NCBI RefSeq assembly: GCF_009380155.1
Contig: NZ_WHUV01000001.1
Coordinates: forward strand, 930,001-994,000
Reading direction: 5' to 3'
Source of the DNA: Pseudomonas piscis
Lineage (GTDB): Bacteria; Pseudomonadota; Gammaproteobacteria; Pseudomonadales; Pseudomonadaceae
DNA length: 64,000 nt
The notes below the pieces were generated by a model. The model was not told the origin of the DNA and did not search any database. It saw only the letters and a program-made list of their open reading frames with translations. The position numbers and the translations under genes were made by a program. This document shows, one piece after another, positions 31,339 through 39,995 of this stretch (positions are counted from its first letter, which is position 1; every line of letters begins with the position of its first letter).

Positions 31339-31425
31339 GTCGGCGGCGCCCGCTGCAAGCCTTTGGGCGGCCCCTTTGCGGACGTCCGGTTTTTTTCCCG
31401 ATGCGGTTCACCCGCAGGAGATTTC

Positions 31426-32577
31426 ATGAATTCCAACATCATTCAGCCGGCCTCGACGCGAGGCATCCGGCGGTTCTTGCGTGGCCTGCTTGGCGGCTGC
31501 GCCCTGGCACTGGCCAGTGCGGCCCAGGCCACGCCCTTTGTCCTGGCCTACACCGACGGCCAGGTCGAGACCTCCTACAGCAACCTCAAGGCTTTTTATC
31601 GCAACCTCTCGGCAGTGGGCCTGGGCAGCACCTACGGCCTGACGGTCACCGGCCAGTTGCACCAGGAGGGCATGAACGACACCACCCGGCAGATCATCGC
31701 GTTCGCCAAGTCCAGGTCCTTGCCGCTGTACCCGACGGTATCGGACTACAACCAGGACATCGCGGCCTTCGACCCGGCCATTTCCCACTCCATCGTCAAC
31801 AACAAGGCCTTGAGTGCCAGCACCATCAAGCAGTTGGTGACGCTGGCCCGGGATAACGGGTTCGCCGGTATCAACCTGGACTTCGAACAGGTTGAACCGC
31901 GCAACGCCCAGGCGTTTTCCGCCTATGTCAAAGCCCTGGGCCAGGCCCTGCATGCGCAAGGGCGCAAGTTGATCATCAGCGTGCCGCCCAAGCTCGACGA
32001 CCAGCAGCCCGAATACCTGCAAGGCTACGACTACCGGGCCCTGGCAGCAGCGGTGGATTACTTCCAGCTGATGACCTACGACCAGGTGGGCCCGGGCTGG
32101 AGCAGCGGCGGCTTCCACGGCGAAGTCTGGCCGGGCCCGGGCTCGGGGCTTGACTGGCAGCAAGCGCTGCTGGCCTACGCGGTGACGCGAGTACCGGCCG
32201 ACAAGCTGCTGTCCGGGCTGGCGGCCTACGGCCAGGACTACAGCATCGGCAATCGGGTGCACTGGTCGGCCTACGAGGAAATCATTGCCGAGCACAACGC
32301 CGTCACCCACCTGGACGTCCCCTCGGCCACTCCTTATGCCACCTGGGGTCCGGTCAACAGCTTCGCCGACGGCGTCGAGTGGACTGCGGAGCGAGCGCAG
32401 CCGGTGCTCTGGTATGACGACGCCCAGAGCATTCGCAGCAAGGCCGCCCTGGTCGGGCGCCTGGGCCTGGGCGGCACCAGCGTCTGGGCCATGGGCTACG
32501 AAGACGCAAGTTTCTGGAGCGCACTGCAGGCCGGCCTGGCCAAGGCCCCGGCGTTGCTGCCCAGCGGACGCGAATGA
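31426..32577 (+). CDS. Secreted family 18 glycoside hydrolase-like protein
   Basis: The ATG at 31426 with GCAGGAG upstream gives 383 aa with a Sec signal peptide (basic start, hydrophobic GLLGGCALALASAAQA, cleavage near residue 35). The GH18 barrel motif is FAGINLDFEQV, with Asp152 and the catalytic Glu154 present, closest in style to YaaH-type cortex/peptidoglycan glucosaminidases. It sits where R-pyocin loci carry their endolysin, but unlike those it is exported. Role in lysis, release or an unrelated cargo is unproven. Confidence 0.8.
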   Translation: MNSNIIQPASTRGIRRFLRGLLGGCALALASAAQATPFVLAYTDGQVETSYSNLKAFYRNLSAVGLGSTYGLTVTGQLHQEGMNDTTRQIIAFAKSRSLPLYPTVSDYNQDIAAFDPAISHSIVNNKALSASTIKQLVTLARDNGFAGINLDFEQVEPRNAQAFSAYVKALGQALHAQGRKLIISVPPKLDDQQPEYLQGYDYRALAAAVDYFQLMTYDQVGPGWSSGGFHGEVWPGPGSGLDWQQALLAYAVTRVPADKLLSGLAAYGQDYSIGNRVHWSAYEEIIAEHNAVTHLDVPSATPYATWGPVNSFADGVEWTAERAQPVLWYDDAQSIRSKAALVGRLGLGGTSVWAMGYEDASFWSALQAGLAKAPALLPSGRE

Positions 32578-32628
32578 CGCAGTCCCGCGCTCGCTTAATA
32601 ACCTTCGATGGATACGGAGCACCCAGCC

Positions 32629-32820
32629 ATGAATGACGAAGAACTGGCGGCCATCAATCGCCTGATCGCCGCCCTCCAGGCCCAGGCCGATGGCCAGTCC
32701 GCCTTGAACGGCGCGATCCGCCTGCTGGCGCAGAGCAACCAGGCCCTGGTGGACCTGATCAAGAGCCGTGAACCGGACCCCAACGCGCCACCCTACCTGG
32801 ATGGCTCGCCAACTCCTTGA
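32629..32820 (+). CDS. Small hypothetical protein
   Basis: 63 aa, starting [19 protein letters not shown]. Mostly one amphipathic helix, ending with a Pro/Asp-rich tail ([17 protein letters not shown]). The start at 32629 has GGAG ten bases upstream; an ATG at 32608 would add seven residues. Function is unknown. It stands at the junction between the P2-like and lambda-like modules. Confidence 0.65.
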   Translation: MNDEELAAINRLIAALQAQADGQSALNGAIRLLAQSNQALVDLIKSREPDPNAPPYLDGSPTP

Positions 32821-32867
32821 GCCCTGGCACCGGCGCCTTTGGTCCGCACCCGAGCAACACACCCTCG

Positions 32868-32888
32868 ACCCGCCAACCGCGGGTTTTT
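32868..32888 (+). terminator. Terminator-like hairpin before the F-type module
   Basis: ACCCGC and GCGGGT pair around CAACC, followed by five T, 23 bases before the tube gene ATG. Same pattern as the other intra-locus hairpins. Confidence 0.6.
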
Positions 32889-32911
32889 CATTGTTTTCTG
32901 GAGAACACCCG

Positions 32912-33403
32912 ATGTCGATTCTTACCCAAGGTACGCAAATCTTCGCCCTGGTCCCGCCTGTGACCGGCAGCGGCCCCTACACCGTGCTGGAAGTCGAGCA
33001 CGTCACTTCCTTCGAGCCCGGCGGCGCGCCTGCTGAGCAGATCGAGGACACCACCCTCGACGCCCAGGAGCGCAGCTACAAGAAAGGCCTGCGTACCCCT
33101 GGCACTGCCAGCCTGGGGCTCAACGCCGACCCGGCCAACGCCAGCCATGTGCGCCTGCACCAACTGTCCGAAGCCAATGGCGAGACCAGCATCAAGTGGG
33201 TCGTGGGCTGGTCCGACGGCAAGGGCATCGCGCCGACCGTCAACACCAAGGGCGACAACTTCGAGCTGCCGACCACTCGCACCTGGTTCACCTTCGACGG
33301 CTACGTCTCGGACTTCCCGTTCAACTTCGCCCTCAACGCCGTGGTCACCACCACCGTGACCATCCAGCGCACCGGTGGCTCCACCTGGATCAAGAAGGCC
33401 TGA
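32912..33403 (+). CDS. Flexible-tail tube protein (lambda gpV/F-pyocin-like)
   Basis: Major subunit of the non-contractile tail tube. 163 aa, starting [16 protein letters not shown]; the beta-rich sequence with [21 protein letters not shown] resembles F-pyocin tube PA0633. It opens a lambda-like gene order (V, G/GT, H, M, L, K, I, J). A GGAGAACACC site precedes the ATG. No separate lambda U or Z-like gene is seen. Confidence 0.88.
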   Translation: MSILTQGTQIFALVPPVTGSGPYTVLEVEHVTSFEPGGAPAEQIEDTTLDAQERSYKKGLRTPGTASLGLNADPANASHVRLHQLSEANGETSIKWVVGWSDGKGIAPTVNTKGDNFELPTTRTWFTFDGYVSDFPFNFALNAVVTTTVTIQRTGGSTWIKKA

Positions 33404-33411
33404 GCATCGCC

Positions 33412-33759
33412 ATGAACCTCAAGCAACTCAAAGCCAAGGGCGGCATCGTCGATGCCCTGCCCGTGAAGAAGCAGGTGAGCTGGACTCACTTGGACAGCAA
33501 GACCGGCAAGGAGGTGACCGACACCTTCACCTTGCACATCCGCCGGCAGTCCTTCGGGGTCATCGAGCGGCTGTTCGCCGACAGCGACAACGAGCAGAGC
33601 CGCAACGCCCGCTACATCGCCGCTTCGGTGGCACTGGGCACCGATGGCGGCGAGGCCCTGAGCTACGAGGATGCCTACGGCCTGGAGCCGACCCTGGGGT
33701 TTTTGATCCTCAATGCGGTCAATGAGGTCAACGGCACCGGCGGTGCGGCAAAAAACTGA
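33412..33759 (+). CDS. Tail assembly chaperone G (lambda gpG-like)
   Basis: 115-aa chaperone of the flexible tail (MNLKQLKAKGGIVDALPVKK). It ends GCA AAA AAC TGA, a -1 slippery heptamer directly before the stop. It lies between tube and tape measure, as gpG does in lambda, and corresponds to PA0634. Confidence 0.88.
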   Translation: MNLKQLKAKGGIVDALPVKKQVSWTHLDSKTGKEVTDTFTLHIRRQSFGVIERLFADSDNEQSRNARYIAASVALGTDGGEALSYEDAYGLEPTLGFLILNAVNEVNGTGGAAKN

Positions 33760-34043
33760 CGGCCGCCGATGAGTTCTGGCACGAGTTGGTGCTGAACGGA
33801 GTCGGCGGCCGGACGATTGCCGAAGCCAAGGAACGCATGACCTACCACGAAGCCCTGGCATGGGGACGCTATATCGACCGATATGGCTCCTTGCATACCG
33901 GTAGGCGGCTGGAGGCGGGCAGCGCCCTGGTGGCGCTGCAGACCCACCGGCTGGGCGGGGGCGTGGCGGAGTTGTTGGACTTCATGCCCCATGAACAACG
34001 TTTGGGCCTGTCGCTCGAACGCGCGATGAACGAGTGGCGCTGA
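33412..34043 (+). CDS. Predicted G-T fusion made by -1 frameshift at A AAA AAC
   Basis: The heptamer A AAA AAC occupies 33750-33756 in the correct phase (GCA AAA AAC). A -1 slip continues with CTG at 33756 and runs 95 codons (LTAADEFWHELVLNGVGG... to AMNEWR), stopping at 34041-34043. The fusion is about 210 aa, comparable with lambda gpGT. The T part has only a TTG at 33786 as a possible own start and no ribosome site, so recoding is the better explanation. The T domain matches PA0635 by position. Confidence 0.8.
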
Positions 34044-34062
34044 TCCCAGGCCACTTTTCCCG

Positions 34063-34082
34063 AACCCGTTTTGACGGGTTTT
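34063..34082 (+). terminator. Terminator-like hairpin before the F-type tape measure
   Basis: AACCCGT and ACGGGTT pair around TTTG, with four T at the end; the next gene's GGAG follows within 10 bases. Confidence 0.55.
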
Positions 34083-34100
34083 CATGACCCGGAGAACCCC

Positions 34101-35498
34101 ATGGCAACAGCTTCCCAAGGGCTGGACCTGAGCGGCCTGGAGCGGGCCCTGGACAAGGCCCAGCGCATTACCGACCAGGCCATGCGCAACATGCAGCGGC
34201 GCATCGACGAGGCCGGCAAGAAAATCGCCGAGTCCATGACCCTGTCGTCCGCCTCGGCGCTGGACGCCAGCGCCAGTGCCTTCGACGACATGCGCAAGGC
34301 CTATGACCCGGCCACCACCGCGGTCGACCAGTACATCAAGAAACAGGGCAGCCTGACGGCGTTGCTCAAGCAGAACAAAAGCGCTGAAACCGACTACGCG
34401 CAGACCCTGGAAAAATCGGGGAAAAAACTCGCGACGTATTCCGACGAATTCGACAAGTTGCGCAGCGACGGCGCGCTGGCAGCGGCCCAGGTGGGCATGG
34501 GTGCGCGCCAGAAGGAACGGGCCAAGCTCCTGAGCGACAACGACCTGAAGTACGCCCAGGCCCGCAAGGCCCTGGATGCCCAGTTTCCAAAGGGAGCGAC
34601 CCAGGCGCCGGCCACCTATGCCGACCAGGCCGGGATCAAGTTCCCCTCCGGCGATGCCTACGGCAAAGGCGGTGAGCAGGGTGACGAATACGCCACCAGG
34701 CTCGAAGAGCTCAAGACCAAGCACAGCGAAACCGCACTGCAGATCCAGAGCAACTACCAGCAGATGACGGAGGCGATGCAGGACTGGAAGAACGGCGCCT
34801 CGGAAGCCTTCGACGACTACATGAACGCCTCCGACAACACCGCAGCCCAGTCGAAGGCCGTGTTCGCCAACGCCTTCGACAAGATGGGCGCGGGTATCGT
34901 GCAGTTCGCCACCACCGGCAAGTTTTCCTTTTCCGACTTCGCCAGTTCGGTACTCAAGGACATGGCGATGCTGGCGGCCAAGACGGCCGCATCGCGGGCG
35001 TTGAGCTCGCTGTTCAGCATGGCCGGCTCGGCCCTGATGAGCCTGTGGCCGGGTTCTGCTGCGACTCCTGCTGCCCAGCAGTTCACGGTGGATGGCGCCA
35101 CCACTGTGTTTAAACCACAGCTGGATGCATCCAGCTTGCGCTTTGCCAAGGGCGGGGTCTTCAGCAACACCGTGGCCAGCGCTCCGACCCTGGCGCCCAT
35201 GGCTTTGTTCGGCGAAGCCGGGCCCGAGGCGATCATGCCCCTGAGCCGGGGCGCCGATGGTTCCCTGGGCGTGGTGGCGCTGGGGGGCGCACCGGCCGGC
35301 AGCACCAGCAACCAGCAGGTGGTGATCCAGCAGACCATCAACGTCGGCGAAGGCCAGGGCGCTGCCCAGGGAGCCGGCGCCAACCAGCAGAACCTCGCCA
35401 ACGCCTATGCCAGCGCCGCCCGACAAGGCGCTGCCGAACAGATCGCCCGTGACCTGAAGCCGGGCGGCCAGATCTGGTCCGTCATCAACGGCCGCTGA
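34101..35498 (+). CDS. Tail tape measure protein of the F-type module (lambda gpH-like, short)
   Basis: 465 aa starting MATASQGLDLSGLERAL. Early helical coiled-coil part, then the lambda gpH C-terminal domain: SEAFDDYMNASDN, FSFSDFASSVLKDMAMLAAKTAASRAL, and the RFAKGGVFSN...MALFGEAGPEAIMPLSRG block. Lambda gpH is 853 aa, so this protein predicts a much shorter flexible tail. GGAG precedes the ATG. Corresponds to PA0636. Confidence 0.9.
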   Translation: MATASQGLDLSGLERALDKAQRITDQAMRNMQRRIDEAGKKIAESMTLSSASALDASASAFDDMRKAYDPATTAVDQYIKKQGSLTALLKQNKSAETDYAQTLEKSGKKLATYSDEFDKLRSDGALAAAQVGMGARQKERAKLLSDNDLKYAQARKALDAQFPKGATQAPATYADQAGIKFPSGDAYGKGGEQGDEYATRLEELKTKHSETALQIQSNYQQMTEAMQDWKNGASEAFDDYMNASDNTAAQSKAVFANAFDKMGAGIVQFATTGKFSFSDFASSVLKDMAMLAAKTAASRALSSLFSMAGSALMSLWPGSAATPAAQQFTVDGATTVFKPQLDASSLRFAKGGVFSNTVASAPTLAPMALFGEAGPEAIMPLSRGADGSLGVVALGGAPAGSTSNQQVVIQQTINVGEGQGAAQGAGANQQNLANAYASAARQGAAEQIARDLKPGGQIWSVINGR

Positions 35499-35536
35499 TA
35501 CCCAGCGGCCGCGACGGCTCACGCCCGGAGAAAAGC

Positions 35537-35875
35537 ATGACCATCGAAACCTTCGCCTGGGTGCCCAAGGTGGAACCCGTGGGCACCGTCGAATTCCGCC
35601 TCAAGTCGGCCCGCTTCGGCGACGGCTACCAGCAGGTGGTCCAGGACGGCATCAACAACAAGACCCAGTCCTGGCCGCTGACCTTCGTCGGCGACGAAAG
35701 CCGGATCAAGCCGATCATCGCCTTCATCGACGCCCATCGCGGCGCCACGCCGTTCTACTGGACCCCACCCCTGGGAGAACAGGGGCTGTACCGCTGCAAG
35801 ACCTACCAGCCCTCGCCGTTGGGCGCAGGGATGTACACCCTCAGCGCCACCTTCGAACAGGCCTTCCATCCATGA
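35537..35875 (+). CDS. Minor tail protein M (lambda gpM-like)
   Basis: 112-aa tail-tip protein starting MTIETFAWVPKVEPVGTV. The pattern FRLKSARFGDGYQQVVQDGINNK and GATPFYWTPPLGEQGLYRC is the phage tail M family. The stop overlaps the following fibre gene by 4 bases (ATGA). In lambda and F-pyocins gpL follows M directly; here two fibre cassettes intervene. Confidence 0.9.
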   Translation: MTIETFAWVPKVEPVGTVEFRLKSARFGDGYQQVVQDGINNKTQSWPLTFVGDESRIKPIIAFIDAHRGATPFYWTPPLGEQGLYRCKTYQPSPLGAGMYTLSATFEQAFHP

Positions 35876-37434
35876 CCCTCAAAACCATCAAGGCGGGCGC
35901 CCAGCCCAATGATGGCACCGGCGACAATCTGCGCAGCGGTGCCCAGATCATCAATGAGAACTTTGCCGAACTGGATCAGCGAGCGGCGCAGGCCAGTACT
36001 GAGATCGGTAAGCTCGATGCCCTGACCAAGGCGCTTGCTGACAAGACCGGACCTGGTCTCGACCCCGCTGTGCGAGCGATTCTTACACGCTGGGGGCTAG
36101 GAGATTCGGTAACGACCCTCGAAGAGCGCCTGCTTAGCTGGATCACGGTTTCCGCATTGGTGTTCGTGTTCCCTCAAAACGGGCAGAACTCCTTGCCTAC
36201 CAGGGAGACGGGGTACTACGTCGTGCATTTGCAAAACGCCGACCCCAAATATGCGGCCCAATTGGCTTTTAACGGTTCTATTGGCGTCATGTTCCGTCGG
36301 GTCAAGGCCGGTGATGCATGGACGCCGTGGACCCGGCTGATACAACAAGGTGATTTTGGAGTCGGGTCCAAGGACGATGCGGCTTACGTAGGTAACAACC
36401 TGAACCCCAACGACTATCTCACCGGTGGTGATGTAGTGGGCCAGTTCAACATGGACGGTACGTTGAGAACCGGTGCCCTGATCGTACAGGCTGGTAGCAA
36501 CGCCACGGTGTGTGCGCAGCAGTTTGTAGACTGGGCGACCGGAAAAATGTACTCGCGTGCGAAAAGCTCCAGCACCTGGAACCCTTGGCGCGCCGTTGTT
36601 GCTGTTGGCGATTTTGGTTTGGGTAGCAGCGATATGGCGCCCGACATGTCCGCAAACTCGGCGAGCGTGACGCGGTTCTATCGATCGTTCAATGATGCCG
36701 ACAGCGCAAACCTTGGGCTTACCGCAGGGATTCACCTTCAGCGTGACAACGCACGATCTGGCGATATCGCTTTGAGCTGGATCGACGAGTCGGCGTACTT
36801 TCGGATCAGCAACAGCATGGGGACGCGCGGGGCTTGGCGCAAGCTGGTCAAGGTAGGGGACTTTGGAGTTGGCGCGGTATCCCTACAAGCATGCAATGAT
36901 GCCAACGTCATTGAGGCGACAGGGGACCTCCTGCTTCATCCCGGGACGTTAAATGGACCAACTCCAGGGATTTACGGAACCATACGGACGACCTTCTATG
37001 AAAGGTCTTCTGGAAACTTTACACAGCTCGCCATTGCCACTAATGGGGTGGGGATGTTCTATCGAGGGTGCATTAATGGTTCGGTTCAGCCATGGATGCG
37101 CATCAACGAAGAATCAATAACGAACGGCAATGGGACCGCAGTCAAGTTTTCGGATGGGACCATGATTTGTTGGCACACAAGCGGTGCAGTCCGGACAACC
37201 TCAAATCAAGTCTCGGCAGGTGTTTTCCTCGGTGAAGCTGAAATTTTTACTTTCCCCGTCCCATTCGTGACGATAGGTGCCGTGATGCCGACCGTCGCCT
37301 ACTCCGCGACCGGGTATTGCTGGGCCTCAGTCGGAGAAGGGAACAACCCTTATCAGTGCAGGATTGTAGCGTTCAGCCATACGAACAACGCTCAATACCA
37401 AGCCAAATATTTTGCCGTCGGGAGGTGGCGATAA
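35872..37434 (+). CDS. Tail fibre-like protein, cassette copy 1
   Basis: 520 aa. The N-terminal ~45 residues (MTLKTIKAGAQPNDGTGDNL...) are nearly identical to the protein at 38116, and the central GSNAT..QQFVDWA.GKMYSR block (about residues 205-225) is shared too; the C-terminal halves diverge. Repeated short motifs such as VGDFG(L/V)G recur. Less GC-rich than its neighbours from about 36100. A receptor-binding fibre role is inferred from architecture and from the two small assembly genes that follow. Confidence 0.8.
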   Translation: MTLKTIKAGAQPNDGTGDNLRSGAQIINENFAELDQRAAQASTEIGKLDALTKALADKTGPGLDPAVRAILTRWGLGDSVTTLEERLLSWITVSALVFVFPQNGQNSLPTRETGYYVVHLQNADPKYAAQLAFNGSIGVMFRRVKAGDAWTPWTRLIQQGDFGVGSKDDAAYVGNNLNPNDYLTGGDVVGQFNMDGTLRTGALIVQAGSNATVCAQQFVDWATGKMYSRAKSSSTWNPWRAVVAVGDFGLGSSDMAPDMSANSASVTRFYRSFNDADSANLGLTAGIHLQRDNARSGDIALSWIDESAYFRISNSMGTRGAWRKLVKVGDFGVGAVSLQACNDANVIEATGDLLLHPGTLNGPTPGIYGTIRTTFYERSSGNFTQLAIATNGVGMFYRGCINGSVQPWMRINEESITNGNGTAVKFSDGTMICWHTSGAVRTTSNQVSAGVFLGEAEIFTFPVPFVTIGAVMPTVAYSATGYCWASVGEGNNPYQCRIVAFSHTNNAQYQAKYFAVGRWR

Positions 37435-37820
37435 TGGTCATTATTAATTTTTCTCCCGTGTGTACGGACAGACTGCCAACTCTCGAATCGGTGTCCATCG
37501 AGGGCTACGCCATCACCATCAACGGCGAGTTGTTCGACTTTTCGCCGCTTGAGAAAGGCTACGAACTTTCGCTCGATGCTATCGACTCGCCCCTGTTCGC
37601 CGACAAGGCCGTTATGTCCACCGAAGGCGTCCTGTCGATCACGCTGTTCATGCCCTACGACGAAGCCACGGCCACCGATGCCATCCGCTTCCCTGAGCCT
37701 GTGACCGTCACCACCGCCGGCCCGGTGGATATCCCCACCGATCACCCCGCACAGCTCCCCGTAACTCCAACCGTCGAGGACGACCATGGACTTCTCGCGG
37801 AGCAAGAAAACCTTCACTGA
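37434..37820 (+). CDS. Fibre cassette accessory protein, copy 1
   Basis: 128 aa, starting in a TAATG overlap with the fibre gene (MVIINFSPVCTDRLPTLESV). The N-terminal third differs from copy 2 at 39453, but the rest (FDFSPLEKGYELSL to AEQENLH) is almost the same. Probably a fibre assembly or tip-attachment factor; no named family is certain. The next small gene starts inside its last 35 bases in another frame. Confidence 0.7.
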   Translation: MVIINFSPVCTDRLPTLESVSIEGYAITINGELFDFSPLEKGYELSLDAIDSPLFADKAVMSTEGVLSITLFMPYDEATATDAIRFPEPVTVTTAGPVDIPTDHPAQLPVTPTVEDDHGLLAEQENLH

Positions 37821-37956
37821 GCAGGACCGGAAAGCCAACGAGGCTCGGGAGTACCTGCGCCAGACCGACTGGCTGGTGGTACGCAAGCTGGAAACCGGCA
37901 AGGACGTCCCAGCCGATATCGCAGAGAAACGTGCCGAGGCTCGCAGCCTGATCTAG
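37786..37956 (+). CDS. Small fibre assembly protein, copy 1
   Basis: 56 aa, starting MDFSRSKKTFTEQDRKANE. Overlaps the end of the preceding gene by 35 bases. The pattern REYLRQTDWLVVRKLETGKDVP resembles the C-terminal TDWLV.R region of phage tail fibre assembly proteins (XkdW/Tfa-like). Differs from copy 2 (39805) by a single residue (Arg/Gln at position 5). A terminator-like hairpin follows. Confidence 0.75.
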   Translation: MDFSRSKKTFTEQDRKANEAREYLRQTDWLVVRKLETGKDVPADIAEKRAEARSLI

Positions 37957-37976
37957 GCGCAGCCAGCGCCCACCCC

Positions 37977-38002
37977 ACCCGCCATCGCGCGGGTTTCTTT
38001 TT
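37977..38002 (+). terminator. Terminator-like hairpin after fibre cassette 1
   Basis: ACCCGC and GCGGGT pair around CATCGC, followed by a T-rich tail. The same hairpin occurs after cassette 2 at 39996. Confidence 0.6.
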
Positions 38003-38115
38003 GCCTTGTGCAAAGACCTGGTGACCATCGTCGGACTGGCCTCCTGATCGGCTGCTCCTGACCACCGAGTGGAGGGCAAGCCCCTCAGTACCCATCTTTA
38101 ACAGGCTGTTCATCC

Positions 38116-39453
38116 ATGACCCTCAAAACCATCAAGACGGGCGCCCAGCCCAACGATGGCACCGGCGACAACCTGCGCACCGGTGCCCAGATCATCAATG
38201 AGAACTTTGCCGAGCTGGATCAGCGAGCGGCTCGGGCCAGCGCCCAGCTCAGCTCGATCGAAACGGGTGCGACCAAAAACCGGTCGGATGCCGAGCTGCT
38301 GACCCGCGCGAACCATACAGGCGCACAACCGGCCAGCACGATCAGCGACTTTTCGCCCGCAGTAAAGATAATCCTCCAGCAGTACGGGTTGGCGGAAAAA
38401 ATCCGGGATATACCTGAGGGTCAATTAAATGGTCTTTCCGTGAATACCTTCACCTTTTGCAGGCCGGCTGGCGCCGGGATTCTCCCTTCGCAGGTAAACC
38501 ATTACGTCATTCATCTGCAATTGAACGACGCGGGATTTGCCATGCAAATCGCTGTGAATTTCTTGAGCGGGAAGTCCTATAGCAGAATCAAAGATAACGG
38601 CAATTGGCAGGCCCAATGGGTCGCCGGAATCGCCAAGGGGGATTACGGTGTTGGCGCCAAGGATGATGCTCCATTCGTAGGGGTGAACCAGAACCCCGAT
38701 ACATATCTAACCGGTGGGTACGCGGTGGGGCAGTTCACCATCCTGGGTACAAGTTTGACCGGCGTGCTCATTACCCAGGCTGGTAGCAACGCCACGGCGG
38801 CATCCCAGCAGTTCGTAGACTGGGCGTCTGGAAAAATGTACTCGCGAGGGAAAAGCTCAAATGCCTGGAGCCCGTGGCGCAGCCTGCTAGCTGCCGGAGA
38901 CTTTGGCGTTGGCGCAACCGACCCTTTAGACATAACTAATACAGATACCCTTGCAGGCGGAACTTATCGAGTCAAGGACATTACGCCGGGTGGTCCTGGG
39001 ATATGGGGGTCGCTATACAATTACCCTCACAATAGCAGTTCATTTACGCAACTGGTGGTTAGTATTTCTGATGACTCAGTATGGAGCCGAAGGAAACTAA
39101 ACGGACAAACGTTTTCATGGGTTCGTCAAACTCCTGAATTCATCGCAAATGCAAATGGAACTGCTGTTAAATATGCAGATGGAACTATGATTTGTTATTT
39201 TGCAGCTCCAACTAAAGACGTGACTAACAGGGCGATTGGCTCAATTTTCGCGTCTGATCAAAGATCATTCACTTTCCCAATACAATTTGTTTTCGAACCT
39301 ATTGTGGTTTGGTCGGCGGGTTCGTCGTCTAATGGCATATGCTGGGGAAGCTGCGACTGGTCGTCTGTTAGTCAAACAAATGGTCGTTTAAATAGCTCAT
39401 ATTCAACTATTGACGGATATTTGCGCTACATAGCTATAGGTAGATGGAAATAA
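38116..39453 (+). CDS. Tail fibre-like protein, cassette copy 2
   Basis: 445 aa, starting MTLKTIKTGAQPNDGTGDNLR. Shares its first ~45 residues and a central block with the fibre at 35872, but its C-terminal 150 residues are unrelated or highly diverged and encoded by strikingly AT-rich DNA (about 38930-39550). It is followed by accessory genes arranged exactly as in copy 1. Likely an alternative receptor-binding fibre. Confidence 0.8.
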   Translation: MTLKTIKTGAQPNDGTGDNLRTGAQIINENFAELDQRAARASAQLSSIETGATKNRSDAELLTRANHTGAQPASTISDFSPAVKIILQQYGLAEKIRDIPEGQLNGLSVNTFTFCRPAGAGILPSQVNHYVIHLQLNDAGFAMQIAVNFLSGKSYSRIKDNGNWQAQWVAGIAKGDYGVGAKDDAPFVGVNQNPDTYLTGGYAVGQFTILGTSLTGVLITQAGSNATAASQQFVDWASGKMYSRGKSSNAWSPWRSLLAAGDFGVGATDPLDITNTDTLAGGTYRVKDITPGGPGIWGSLYNYPHNSSSFTQLVVSISDDSVWSRRKLNGQTFSWVRQTPEFIANANGTAVKYADGTMICYFAAPTKDVTNRAIGSIFASDQRSFTFPIQFVFEPIVVWSAGSSSNGICWGSCDWSSVSQTNGRLNSSYSTIDGYLRYIAIGRWK

Positions 39454-39839
39454 TGGTAAAAATTACATTTTCTCCAATTTATGCTCCGACATTTGATCTA
39501 TTGAAAACTTTGAATGTTGAAGGATACAAACTTACGGTAAACGGAAAGGAATTCGATTTCTCGCCACTTGAGAAGGGCTACGAGCTGTCGCTTGAGGCCA
39601 TCGGCTCTGAGTTGTTCACCGATAAGGCCGTCATGTCCACCGATGGCGTCCTGTCGATCACGCTGCTCATGCCCTACGACGAAGCCACGGCCACCGACGC
39701 CATCCGCTTCCCAGTTCCAGTCACCGTCACTGCCGCCGGCCCGGTGGATATCCCTACCAACCACCCCGCACAGCCCCCCGTAACTCCAACCGTCGAGGAC
39801 GACCATGGACTTCTCGCAGAGCAAGAAAACCTTCACTGA
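39453..39839 (+). CDS. Fibre cassette accessory protein, copy 2
   Basis: 128 aa, same length as copy 1, with the same TAATG overlap with the fibre stop; an ATG at 39444 is possible but lacks this symmetry. N-terminal 30 residues (MVKITFSPIYAPTFDLLKTL) are AT-rich and diverged; the remainder is near-identical to copy 1. The recombination joint between diverged and conserved DNA falls near 39549. Confidence 0.7.
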   Translation: MVKITFSPIYAPTFDLLKTLNVEGYKLTVNGKEFDFSPLEKGYELSLEAIGSELFTDKAVMSTDGVLSITLLMPYDEATATDAIRFPVPVTVTAAGPVDIPTNHPAQPPVTPTVEDDHGLLAEQENLH

Positions 39840-39975
39840 GCAGGACCGGAAAGCCAACGAGGCCCGGGAGTACCTGCGCCAGACCGACTGGCTGGTGGTA
39901 CGCAAGCTGGAAACCGGCAAGGACGTTCCAGCCGATATCGCAGAGAAACGTGCTGAAGCCCGCAGCCTGATCTAG
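39805..39975 (+). CDS. Small fibre assembly protein, copy 2
   Basis: 56 aa, starting MDFSQSKKTFTEQDRKANE and matching copy 1 (37786) except for residue 5. It starts inside the preceding gene in another frame. It is an XkdW/Tfa-like candidate. Conservation of this piece, while the fibre tip varies, suggests that it contacts the constant part of the fibre. Confidence 0.75.
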   Translation: MDFSQSKKTFTEQDRKANEAREYLRQTDWLVVRKLETGKDVPADIAEKRAEARSLI

Positions 39976-39995
39976 GCGCAGCCAGAGCCCACCCC

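Larger units (their letters stand above)
35869..38002 (+). repeat. Fibre cassette direct repeat, unit 1 (partner 38109-40020)
   Basis: The unit holds three genes plus a hairpin and is repeated once. The two ends are near-identical: about 130 bases at the start (35869 and 38109) and about 470 bases at the end (from about 37527 and 39549). The middles have diverged strongly. This indicates an ancestral tandem duplication followed by exchange of the receptor-binding part. Confidence 0.85.
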
